Positions 1 to 6,921 of a stretch of DNA of 11,981 nucleotides are shown here, piece by piece. Within the stretch, counting starts at the first letter, position 1. Every line of letters starts with the position of its first letter. Position numbers and translations under genes: made by a program. Source of the DNA: a bacterium (GTDB lineage: Bacteria > Thermosulfidibacterota > Thermosulfidibacteria > Thermosulfidibacterales > JALWSI01); NCBI GenBank assembly GCA_027080315.1, contig JALWSI010000218.1:1-11981 (forward strand). The letters are read 5' to 3'. The notes under the pieces were generated by a model. It saw nothing but the letters and a program-made list of their open reading frames with translations, was not told where the DNA came from and did not search any database.

Positions 1-301
1 CTATTCCGCTGCGGCCTTCGGCCTTGCTCCATAGCGGCAAGTGACCCTATGCGTTATGAACTAGAAAAAGGAGATATAACATGGTGCATATTCCAGTCAA
101 AATCCAATCCCCACCTGATCCAGTGAAACTCCCCACCTTGTTTGCTCCTCTGGCTATGGTTTGTTTCTTCTCACCTCCTTGTTGATTACGTTGTCCTGCC
201 CTCAGCGGTGGGTTTGGGCTGAAGTTGAAAGCCTTGACAAGCTGGGTAGGGTTCAGCAGATAAGAAGGAGGGTGATTCTGTTCACTCTGAACCGGTAAGC
301 T
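1..301. other. Non-coding left flank, possible IS debris
   Basis: I see no convincing gene here. The stretch holds a GC-rich GGCC-TTC-GGCC mini-hairpin in the first 35 bases, an imperfect direct repeat (92-137), and a 7-bp inverted repeat (GGTTCAG at 250-256, CTGAACC at 287-293) around a purine-rich loop just before the TolC-family gene. A 34-codon frame at 81-185 has a good AAGGAG (69-74), but its product is proline-rich and unrecognisable. A TTGACA at 234-239 has no acceptable -10 at the right spacing. A minus-strand frame runs through the region and into the next gene, without gene-like features. The overall look is of degenerate mobile-element flank rather than a working gene, but no terminal inverted repeat or transposase is visible. 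Confidence 0.4.
92..137. repeat. Imperfect direct repeat pair
   Basis: Two copies of the pattern TCCAGTnAAA...TCCCCACC occur at 92-115 and 119-137. The first copy has five extra bases in the middle; otherwise the copies are nearly identical. Closely spaced degenerate repeats of this kind occur at the ends of IS21-like elements as transposase-binding sites. That link is an inference, since no transposase or terminal CA dinucleotide boundary is visible. Confidence 0.4.
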
Positions 302-306
302 GGAGG
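302..306 (+). promoter_or_regulatory. Shine-Dalgarno deciding the TolC-family start
   Basis: GGAGG at 302-306 is five bases from ATG at 312. The frame could also begin at GTG 306, but that codon lies inside the GGAGGTGA ribosome-binding sequence, so ATG 312 is the better start. Confidence 0.7.
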
Positions 307-311
307 TGAAA

Positions 312-1517
312 ATGAGAGGTTTAAAGATAATTATTGTGTTTTTTGCTTTTATGTTGGCCTTACCCATTGCATCTTATGGATCTGTTATCTTCCCATCTTC
401 CTGGGAAGATAATGTGACAATAGAGGACACTGGTAAGAAGTTAGAGGCCTTTGAGAACAAGTATCTAACCCTTCTAAACTCTCAAAAACCAGATTTAGGA
501 CTCTATCTTGTTACCGCTTATGAAAAAGACTTTGAGAGCGGAGAGAATAAGTACAACTACGGAATTGAGTGGAGACTTTTTGACGAGGGATGGTGGCAAT
601 CTAAAAGAGAGAAGATGAAGAAGATCTTAGAGACAAAGTTAGAGTTTCTACAGCTAAAGAGAAGTAATTTTCTAAAAAAGATCGTGCTCATGCGTCAGCA
701 CATTCATTTTGCCCATAACCGCCTTCTGTTTGAAAAGGCTTTATCAAGATCTAAGCTCTTAGAAAAGGTATTACAGAGGAGAAGAAAGGCACTTAAATCT
801 GGCTTTGCTACAAGGGTAGATGTGAAGCATTTAGAGACAGAACTTGAGATAGCAAACCAAGAAATAGAGTATCTAAAAACGGTTCCTAAGGAAGGGTTTA
901 CTTCGTATGAACTTAGCATCTTGAATAAGATAGAGTATGCGCCTTTAAAGCCATTGAACTCCTTGGTTAGCTTAGCAATAGAGAATAAACCCGACCTTAA
1001 GATTCAGGATGTTATGACTAAAAGGGCAGATTTTTTCCCATCATGGACTGATGATTTAGACGTAACACTATACGTCAAAAGGAGAAATGAGTTCTATGAG
1101 AGTCAGAGATGGTGTTATGGGGTAAAGGTAGCCATTCCTCTCTATTATAATGGTAAAAGAAGCAGGATTATAGAATTGCAAAAGTTGCTCTATGTAGATC
1201 AAAAGAACTTGATAAAGAGGCAGCTTAATGAAGAGCTTGCCATTAGGGTAGGAAGGTTTAAGAAGGCTCAATTTGAGGTTAAAAGAAGCCAGAGTCTTTA
1301 TAGCTTAGCTAAGCTTGAGCTTGAAGATGCTATCAAAAAAAGTAGATTACCCATACAGAACCTAAAGACCGAACCTTTGAGAAGTGTTGAGAGCTTGAGG
1401 TTGAAGGAGATTGATGCCAGATACAATGTGCTTGAGAATAGACTTAGAGCGTATCTTTACCTCTTAGATCTTTTAGAAGTTTGCGGCGTTAGTGATCCAC
1501 AAAGTGTAATCCAGTAG
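312..1517 (+). CDS. TolC-family outer-membrane efflux/export protein
   Basis: Probable trimeric outer-membrane channel of the TolC/OEP family, giving the exit route for the polymer or substrate handled by the neighbouring HlyD-type protein. The 401-residue product starts with a signal peptide (hydrophobic residues 5-20, cleavage near SYG-S at 23-24). It shows the two-repeat OEP pattern: a strand segment NYGIEWRLFDEGWW (82-95) leading into a long charged coiled coil (96-190), then a second strand segment YGVKVAIPLYYNGKRSR (269-285) leading into a second helical hairpin (286-388). At 401 residues it is shorter than typical TolC proteins (about 430-490). Its 3' end runs 29 nt into the convergent glycosyltransferase gene. 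The gene is AT-rich (33-38% GC in two sampled 60-base stretches), unlike the glycosyltransferase. The family call rests on pattern and context; the transported substrate is inferred. Confidence 0.75.
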   Translation: MRGLKIIIVFFAFMLALPIASYGSVIFPSSWEDNVTIEDTGKKLEAFENKYLTLLNSQKPDLGLYLVTAYEKDFESGENKYNYGIEWRLFDEGWWQSKREKMKKILETKLEFLQLKRSNFLKKIVLMRQHIHFAHNRLLFEKALSRSKLLEKVLQRRRKALKSGFATRVDVKHLETELEIANQEIEYLKTVPKEGFTSYELSILNKIEYAPLKPLNSLVSLAIENKPDLKIQDVMTKRADFFPSWTDDLDVTLYVKRRNEFYESQRWCYGVKVAIPLYYNGKRSRIIELQKLLYVDQKNLIKRQLNEELAIRVGRFKKAQFEVKRSQSLYSLAKLELEDAIKKSRLPIQNLKTEPLRSVESLRLKEIDARYNVLENRLRAYLYLLDLLEVCGVSDPQSVIQ

Positions 1518-4122
1518 CGATGTTGTCGGGCCCATTGGGTGGGGCAAAGCTGGCATCTTGGGGGATATAAACTACCCCTTTCCAGTGGTGCTCTGCTGGT
1601 ATGTTGAAGATGACGTCTTGTAGTGCATTATGATGCGGATAGCCGCCGTGGAAGTTGACGTCCACCTGAGAGTATAGGTGTCTGATCCCGTTGTAGGCTG
1701 AGCTCCACTGGATTGTGACATGCCTTATGTTCTTCACCCTTGCGCTCTCAAGCTGGCAGAGAAAAGAACGCGCCAATCGGAGATACCCGTTTCCCCCTTT
1801 TCCCTTGTTCCAGGCACCGTCTATCTTTATGTACCTGCCATTCACCTTATATACGGTGTCTAAGTTCAGGGGATGCCTGCCGGCGTTCCTTAGGTCAATG
1901 TTATCAAGGTCCACATAGGCTGCCTGGTTTATGAGAATAAGGTCTGTCTTGTCATCTGGCAGAAGGTTCTCGTAGGTGTGTGGAGGTGGCTCCTCATTGC
2001 CTCTGGGCTTGTACTCTATGCTGAGATTTCTGATACTTACGTGGTTCACCCTTTTTAAGAGAAAGACCTCTGTCTTATCCTTGGGGAAGTCAAAGAAGAT
2101 AGCCCTGTCAAGCAGTACCTGCCCCTCTTTCTCTAAGTTTATAACCTCAAAGACCTCTTGCCTTATGTAGGGGTATCTCTTCTTCCATCTAAGGCTTCCT
2201 ATCCTGTTCAGAAAGTTCTCGTCGTTTGGTCTTCTCAAAAGCAGAATGTCTCTTACCTTCACCTCTTCTTTTAGCCGTATAGAGACCTCTCCCTTCTGGG
2301 CGTCTTGAGCCAATCCAAAGAGTTTCTCTCTTTCACCCTTCACCGCAATCAGCGCCTCCATGGGCTTGTAGGCCATGATCTTTGTGTTTGATCCTTCCAA
2401 GGTGATGTGATCCCTCTTTATAAAAATGGGGGCATCTATGGTTATTGATTTAGAGGGTAGCCTAATAACAGCCCCTTTTGGGGCTTTCGTAATGGCCTCG
2501 TTTATGGCCTCGGCCCAGTTGCTATCTTCTGGGTTAGACAGCATTATCACCTCCGTCTTGTTGGGAGGGGCGAACACCCTGATGTCGGGAAAACTCACCA
2601 CCCTTTCTGATAAGACGAGGACGAAGATGAACGCCAAGGTTACTACGAACATAGCAAAGTTAGGCATTATTCCAGAGAGAGGATGTTTTGGTCTTCTCCA
2701 CCATGCAGAGGCGTCCTGTTCTGTTCCCCCCTTCTTCCACTTTTGGTGGGGTAGGTGGAAGTTCACCCATATCTTAACAAGCGCTCCCATCCATTGGTTG
2801 TATAGCATTAAAGGGACGGTTCTGTAGCTTATAGGGTGCCCTCCTAAGCCTATGACGGTTGATTGCAGGGTTCTAACCATAAGGACCCATGCCAGATAGA
2901 TGGGCATGTAAACCGGGTGCACCGCGATGCTCAGGATGATGGCAGAGGTTATTCCCACTAAGGCAGACCACATGGAGATCTTTTGATCCAGAATGGCGAG
3001 CCAGACAAACCATCCGCCTACCTTATCAGGGCCAAGGTCCAAAGCCCTTCTCGTGTTTCTTAAGGTGTTTCCATACCATCTAAAGAGTAGCTGTAGGCTA
3101 ACCTTTATGAAGTTCTCGTCTCTGCTTTCCATGGCGTAGCAGATGCTGTCGGGGATGTAGAGCATATCCCAGCCTTCCTTCAGCATCTGGAACCATGTGC
3201 TCTTGTCGTCTCCCATGAGAAAGCGGAACACCCCGAAGGTGGGGGTACTTAGGTAGTCCTTTTCAACCTTCTCTATGAACTCTTCTTTCACTATTGCTAC
3301 GGTGCGAAAAGCAGAGAACCTGCCTGTTAAGGTGAGAACCCTTTTTGACAAAGAGTGGGAGCCGAAGAGTATGTGTCTCTGTCCGAACTTCATGTTGAAC
3401 CAGTCTTTGTACCATCTTGACGAAGAGCTTATGTAGGCCACTTCGTTGGTGGTTACCGCCCCCAGGTTGGGAAAGGCCGTGAAGAAGGCAAGCACCTTCT
3501 CTAAGGTATGTGGTTCTAACACAGAGTCTCCGTCCATGAGAACAGTGACACTGTTGTAGTCCTCTTCATGCTTGAAGAACCTTCTGGAGACCGCTCTCAG
3601 AGCGTCTCCCATAGCCACTCTCTTTCCCTCGTGCTGCCTCTGCATAACCAATTCCACCTTTTGGGATACTGGATGGCTCTTGAACATAGAGGCAAAGAGG
3701 TGGTCTTCTTCATCAGAGGCTGTGGCAACAACCAAGGTGGCGTCGCAGGGAAGCCTTGAAAGCTCTGATAACAAAGACTGCAGCATCTCTACGGTTATCC
3801 ATGGTTTTTCCATGTAAGATGGGATGACAAAGTATATTCTTTGAGGCCTCAGTTCCTTCTTTTTTTCCCAGGTTTTGTATGCAAGCTCCCTCATCTTTGG
3901 ATAGGTGAAGAAGTGATAGATGACGGATCTTACGTAATTGGAGGCAAGCCAGAGGTATCGGTAGGCTGTGAACACCCCTACTGCTATTATGTGTTCGTTC
4001 TTTATGTAGTAGAAGTAAGGCCAAAATATGAAAGCGATGCCAAAGGCTATTCCTATGTAGAAGAGTCCCGGTCCTAAAAGGGACAGGGTTCCTTCCCTTA
4101 AGCCAAACTTCTTAAAATACAC
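1489..4122 (-). CDS. Alg8-like GT2 polysaccharide synthase fused to beta-helix domain
   Basis: Inner-membrane processive glycosyltransferase, likely polymerising an exopolysaccharide from nucleotide sugars. The 877 residues show two N-terminal membrane segments (about 14-37 and 45-62). A cytoplasmic GT-A domain follows (about 94-340) with VIPSY (99-103), the DGDS metal/UDP motif (197-200) and the MGDD catalytic-base motif (303-306). RWYGNTLRN (348-356) is preceded by Q344, one residue farther than in canonical QxxRW. More membrane segments lie at about 371-400, 404-425 and 488-506. After the last, residues about 510-877 form a pectate-lyase-like beta-helix, beginning with an N/W...AI..A pattern and the ITIDAPIFIKRDHITLEG rungs and ending in a His/aromatic-rich tail. 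The domain is probably periplasmic. The start is GTG, overlapping the upstream PilZ-HlyD gene by 11 nt (translational coupling). A normal Alg8 is about 490 residues, so the C-terminal extension is the oddity. The polymer is unknown. Confidence 0.8.
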   Translation of the reverse strand: MYFKKFGLREGTLSLLGPGLFYIGIAFGIAFIFWPYFYYIKNEHIIAVGVFTAYRYLWLASNYVRSVIYHFFTYPKMRELAYKTWEKKKELRPQRIYFVIPSYMEKPWITVEMLQSLLSELSRLPCDATLVVATASDEEDHLFASMFKSHPVSQKVELVMQRQHEGKRVAMGDALRAVSRRFFKHEEDYNSVTVLMDGDSVLEPHTLEKVLAFFTAFPNLGAVTTNEVAYISSSSRWYKDWFNMKFGQRHILFGSHSLSKRVLTLTGRFSAFRTVAIVKEEFIEKVEKDYLSTPTFGVFRFLMGDDKSTWFQMLKEGWDMLYIPDSICYAMESRDENFIKVSLQLLFRWYGNTLRNTRRALDLGPDKVGGWFVWLAILDQKISMWSALVGITSAIILSIAVHPVYMPIYLAWVLMVRTLQSTVIGLGGHPISYRTVPLMLYNQWMGALVKIWVNFHLPHQKWKKGGTEQDASAWWRRPKHPLSGIMPNFAMFVVTLAFIFVLVLSERVVSFPDIRVFAPPNKTEVIMLSNPEDSNWAEAINEAITKAPKGAVIRLPSKSITIDAPIFIKRDHITLEGSNTKIMAYKPMEALIAVKGEREKLFGLAQDAQKGEVSIRLKEEVKVRDILLLRRPNDENFLNRIGSLRWKKRYPYIRQEVFEVINLEKEGQVLLDRAIFFDFPKDKTEVFLLKRVNHVSIRNLSIEYKPRGNEEPPPHTYENLLPDDKTDLILINQAAYVDLDNIDLRNAGRHPLNLDTVYKVNGRYIKIDGAWNKGKGGNGYLRLARSFLCQLESARVKNIRHVTIQWSSAYNGIRHLYSQVDVNFHGGYPHHNALQDVIFNIPAEHHWKGVVYIPQDASFAPPNGPDNIATGLHFVDH

Positions 4123-5473
4123 TCTTCAGCCTTGAGAGAACTTCGTTCTTGAACCACACAACAACCCTTGAGTTTACTGGAAGCCCGGGATCTTTCAAAA
4201 AGTCTATCTTAACAATGGTTCCCTCTGTGCCAAATTCCTGGGTAGGGTATCCGATAACCGATATCCTTCCATCATAGGTTTTGCCGGTGACAGGAGAGTA
4301 TATCTTTACAGGCTCTTTTGCGGCTATCTTCGTTAATTCCCAGTTGGGAATATGGCAAAGGACGAAGAGGGGTTCTTTCTCCATCACAATCACTATGTCC
4401 CTTTCGTGGACAACTGAACCTTCAGGAAGCTTTATCTGTTTAACCCAACCACTGGTAGGGGCAACAACTTTTAGTCCCTTTATCTGGTCCTCTATCTCTC
4501 TCATCTCTGCCTTTAGCTGGCTTATCTTAATTGCTAATTCTGGCTTGCGAGAGGGACTATTTGCAGCCGATGCCTTGGCTTCTGCGAGCCTCAGTTTTAA
4601 TCTAATTAGATTTGCCTCTACGAACCTGAAATCCTTTATTGATATAACATGCTCATCAAACAATTTCTTAGCCTTTTTATATTCTTGAATCTGATATTTA
4701 TACAGCTCTTCTAAGGTCTTTATAACGGCGTCCTTGTTAGCATATTGATGTTTATTTTCTTCTTCTAATATATTTATCTGATTTTTAATCATACTTAGAC
4801 GATACAGAAGATGTGGGTTGTCTATCTCAAATAATACAGAACCACCATTGACATATTTGCCGATATTTGTGTGTATCTTAGCAACAACACCTTCTTCTTT
4901 AGAGCTTATATCTATTCTGTCTCCATGCACTATACCGTAGGTTTTAAAGATAAATATAGAGTTATACGCAATGAAGGCGAGTACTATGGATATAACGATA
5001 CCCCCAAAGACCAACCAGAATAACATGTGTCTTTTGAAGCTTCTATAAAGATTTGCTTCCTCTTCTTCAGCTAAGATGAGACTCTCTCCAATTGGAGTGT
5101 CAATAGATGGAAGATTAAGGGTAGCAATAACCGTTTCTATATCGTCTAATCTACCCTCTATTGCAAACTCTATATACTGCCTTATGGCTCGTCTCTTCTT
5201 TGGTGTTAGTTCTTCAAACTCAAAACCTACTTCTCCCTCTGCTACTCTTCTACAAACCATATCAACTGGAATTATCACAGAGGCTTCTTTGAAGGGCAGT
5301 ATGAGATTAGCACTAACTCTCTCACCAATATCCCATCTATCTCCGTTAGATTCAATGCCAATTCCAATTACAGAAAAATCCTTTGCTTTATAGGTTTTGT
5401 CTTCTATCTGAACGGCTACTGGGAGAGCAACTCTTTGTGCTCTTCTCTTTAGATTAGGTTCTTTCTCTATCAC
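4112..5473 (-). CDS. PilZ-TM-HlyD co-polymerase (Alg44-like)
   Basis: Likely c-di-GMP-responsive partner of the downstream synthase. The 453-residue protein has an N-terminal cytoplasmic PilZ domain (about 8-105) with both c-di-GMP signature motifs: RxxxR (R10, R14) and DxSxxG (D32, S34, G37). A membrane segment follows (about 149-176), then a periplasmic HlyD/RND adaptor part: lipoyl-like halves at about 185-220 and 334-365 around a coiled-coil hairpin (222-333), then beta-barrel sequence to the end. PilZ-TM-HlyD is the architecture of alginate Alg44. The start is GTG with AAGGAG seven bases upstream. The gene leads a two-gene operon with the synthase (11-nt overlap), and its periplasmic part is a natural partner for the TolC-family protein nearby. 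It is very AT-rich in the coiled coil (20% GC in 4741-4800). Architecture is clear; the activating role is inferred by analogy. Confidence 0.85.
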   Translation of the reverse strand: MIEKEPNLKRRAQRVALPVAVQIEDKTYKAKDFSVIGIGIESNGDRWDIGERVSANLILPFKEASVIIPVDMVCRRVAEGEVGFEFEELTPKKRRAIRQYIEFAIEGRLDDIETVIATLNLPSIDTPIGESLILAEEEEANLYRSFKRHMLFWLVFGGIVISIVLAFIAYNSIFIFKTYGIVHGDRIDISSKEEGVVAKIHTNIGKYVNGGSVLFEIDNPHLLYRLSMIKNQINILEEENKHQYANKDAVIKTLEELYKYQIQEYKKAKKLFDEHVISIKDFRFVEANLIRLKLRLAEAKASAANSPSRKPELAIKISQLKAEMREIEDQIKGLKVVAPTSGWVKQIKLPEGSVVHERDIVIVMEKEPLFVLCHIPNWELTKIAAKEPVKIYSPVTGKTYDGRISVIGYPTQEFGTEGTIVKIDFLKDPGLPVNSRVVVWFKNEVLSRLKSVF

Positions 5474-5793
5474 TTATAAACTCCTTACATCTCTTTTTAT
5501 CTCTCGCATTCATTTCCCACCTACCTTGGTTAAAGAGAGGATACCTTACTCCTACTCTCCTTAAGGCAACCTTCAATTCTGTCAAGATCTTAGCCTTCTC
5601 CCCAGCTCTCCCCCTTTTCCCAAAATGGCCTCTCTTCTCCTGCCGCTTTTTGATGTGCCTTTCTCTTTTAGCCTTCTGTTATCCTCCCTTCACCCCTGCA
5701 CCTTAGTCTCTTCTTCCCCCAAGGTTTCTCATTCTACCATACTTGGATGAGGTGTTCCACTCAGGGCATAAGATATTCCCTTGGCCTTTTGCA

Positions 5794-5813
5794 TCAATGG
5801 AACTTTCCATTGA
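5794..5813. promoter_or_regulatory. Operator-like 9-bp perfect dyad
   Basis: TCAATGGAA (5794-5802) and TTCCATTGA (5805-5813) are perfect inverted copies separated by two bases. The dyad overlaps the possible -35 box TTGACA (5810-5815), about 65 bp before the start codon of the secreted-protein gene. Its symmetry and position suggest a repressor site; no matching regulator lies in the window. Confidence 0.45.
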
Positions 5814-5837
5814 CAGATGGCAGTGGTAGCCTATCTC
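5810..5837 (+). promoter_or_regulatory. Possible sigma70-type promoter
   Basis: A perfect TTGACA (5810-5815) is followed after 16 bp by TATCTC (5832-5837), a weak -10 matching only the first three consensus bases. A smaller dyad, CCTAT/ATAGG (5830-5834 and 5839-5843), covers the -10. It would drive the gene at 5879. The poor -10 keeps confidence low. Confidence 0.3.
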
Positions 5838-5878
5838 AATAGGTAAGAGATATGCTTTGAGGGAAAGGAGGACTGCTC

Positions 5879-6271
5879 GTGAAAAGAGGGATGTTTATTG
5901 GCTTGTTGGTGGTTCTTTTTGTTGGTGTTGGGTTGTCGTTCTCCCTTGCTGGTGAAAGATACATCCTAGCTCAGGGCTCCAGGTTGTGTGATGATAGCGG
6001 CAGGTTCTGCTTTGATGGCTATATAAGCAGATATGCCCAGCGGCAGATTGTGATTGAGATAAAGGGAAGGGTTGCAAAGGGCTGTGATCCTGGAAAGGTT
6101 ATCTTTATCCTTGTAGGGGAGAACAAGGGCGGGGCTAAGTTCCGCAAAGAGGTGGCAGTTGATATCAAAGGCAGCTATGGAGAGATCATTGATAAGAAGG
6201 TAGGCATTGGCCGGGGCATCTCTGCTGATTGGAGGGTGGAGAAGGTGGTGTATATTCCTAAGGGGGAATAG
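5879..6271 (+). CDS. Small secreted protein of unknown function
   Basis: I do not recognise this 130-residue protein. It begins with a clear Sec signal peptide: KR at 2-3, a hydrophobic core 5-22, and a likely cleavage after SLA (24-25). The mature part is about 106 residues and probably beta-rich, with alternating hydrophobic stretches such as QIVIEIKGRV (56-65) and VIFILVGENKGG (74-85). It has three cysteines: C37 and C44 in a CDDSGRFC loop, which could form a disulfide, and C69. The start is GTG, with AAAGGAGG (5865-5872) six bases upstream, a strong ribosome-binding site that supports a real gene. It lies 32 nt before mntA on the same strand but has no obvious functional tie to it. A periplasmic or surface location is inferred. 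Confidence 0.65.
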   Translation: MKRGMFIGLLVVLFVGVGLSFSLAGERYILAQGSRLCDDSGRFCFDGYISRYAQRQIVIEIKGRVAKGCDPGKVIFILVGENKGGAKFRKEVAVDIKGSYGEIIDKKVGIGRGISADWRVEKVVYIPKGE

Positions 6272-6303
6272 AGATGCTTATTGAGGTTGTTTGGGAGTGA
6301 AGT

Positions 6304-6594
6304 ATGAATCTGGAGAGTGTATTGAGAAGGTTGAGAGAGCTGAAACCGTGGCTTAGGGATCGCTATAAGGTGGTAGAGATAGAGCTTTTTGGTTCTTTGG
6401 TTCGGGGAGATCATAGGAAAGAGAGTGATATAGATGTTCTGGTAGAGTTTGAAGAAGGAGCTGATCTCTTTGATCTGGTGGGATTGGGGTTGTACTTAGA
6501 AGAGGAGTTTGGCTGTTCTGTAGATGTGGTGCCGAAAAGGGTGCTGAGGAAGGAGTTAAGAGAGTCTGTTCTGAGTCAATCAGTAGCCGTATGA
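6304..6594 (+). CDS. mntA: MntA-type nucleotidyltransferase antitoxin
   Basis: Minimal nucleotidyltransferase (MNT) domain protein of the MntA/HepT (HEPN-MNT) toxin-antitoxin type. In characterised pairs MntA transfers AMP onto a tyrosine of the HEPN RNase and silences it. The 96 residues are a normal family length. The signature GSx10DxD is intact: G30-S31 then D42 and D44, with a third acidic residue D74 in the SVDVV strand, so all three expected metal ligands are present. GGGAG (6293-6297) is six bases before the ATG. The stop overlaps the next start as ATGA (6591-6594), typical of coupled antitoxin-toxin genes. The partner hepT is frameshifted, so this antitoxin may currently have no active target in this locus. 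Confidence 0.85.
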   Translation: MNLESVLRRLRELKPWLRDRYKVVEIELFGSLVRGDHRKESDIDVLVEFEEGADLFDLVGLGLYLEEEFGCSVDVVPKRVLRKELRESVLSQSVAV

Positions 6595-6921
6595 GGGACT
6601 ATAGACATATTATCGCTGCTATGAGGAGCATTGAGCTGTTTATTAAAGAAAGACATGGACTTTGATGCCTTTGAGTCAGACGATAAAACCTCCAGTGCGG
6701 TCATAAGGAAGCTGGAGATTATCGGAGAGGCCGTAAAAAAGATCCCAGATGATGTGCGTCAGAAGTGTCCTTCAATTCCCTGGAAAGAGATGGCTGGCAT
6801 GAGAGATAAATTGATACATTTCTATTTTGGTGTTGATAATAGATTGGTATGGAGGGCAATCACAGAGAGAGTGCCTCTCATCAGGCGAGAGATTGAGCTG
6901 ATACTTCGGAAAGAGAGCTAA
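6591..6921 (+). pseudogene. hepT: HepT-type HEPN RNase toxin, frameshifted
   Basis: HEPN-domain RNase toxin partner of MntA, broken by a one-base shift. ATG 6591 overlaps the mntA stop and opens a good HepT N-terminus (MRDYRHIIAAMRSIELFIKE) but reaches a stop at 6663-6665. The rest of the family (DMDFDAFESDDKTSS onward) continues in the +1 frame from 6652 to TAA at 6921. Removing one A in the AAAGAAAG stretch (6645-6652) restores a 109-residue protein, the normal length. The RNase motif Rx4HxY is intact in the downstream frame: R at 6802-6804, H at 6817-6819 and Y at 6823-6825, the Y being the residue AMPylated in studied pairs. Alternative starts in the second frame (TTG 6631, ATG 6655) would lose the first helix. 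A read error or programmed frameshift cannot be excluded. Confidence 0.8.

Larger units (their letters stand above)
5474..5878. other. Divergent intergenic region, pyrimidine-rich on + strand
   Basis: This 405-base stretch lies between divergent genes and has no credible ORF. Its left two thirds are strongly pyrimidine-rich on the plus strand (45 of 60 bases in 5581-5640), so a minus-strand transcript would have a long purine-rich leader before the PilZ-HlyD gene. Several AGGAG-like purine tracts occur there without matching genes. A TTGACA on the minus strand (5585-5580) has no -10 box at usual spacing. The right end holds a dyad and a possible plus-strand promoter, listed separately. Confidence 0.5.

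Noticed and set aside
1-110. Plus-strand open frame entering from the left edge
   Set aside because: About 36 codons of unconvincing composition with no recognisable C-terminus; not enough to call a partial gene.
81-185. 34-codon frame with AAGGAG at ideal spacing
   Set aside because: The product is short, proline-rich and unrecognisable, and the sequence coincides with the imperfect direct repeats; a chance frame in mobile-element debris is more likely.
234-262. TTGACA as a promoter for the TolC-family gene
   Set aside because: The hexamers at 17-18 bp spacing (CAGATA, AGATAA) do not resemble a -10 box.
47-367. Minus-strand 106-codon frame
   Set aside because: It overlaps the ribosome-binding site and signal peptide of the TolC-family gene and shows no domain or signal pattern.
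3713-4024. Minus-strand 103-codon frame inside the synthase gene
   Set aside because: It lies in another frame of a well-supported GT2 coding region and has no features of its own.
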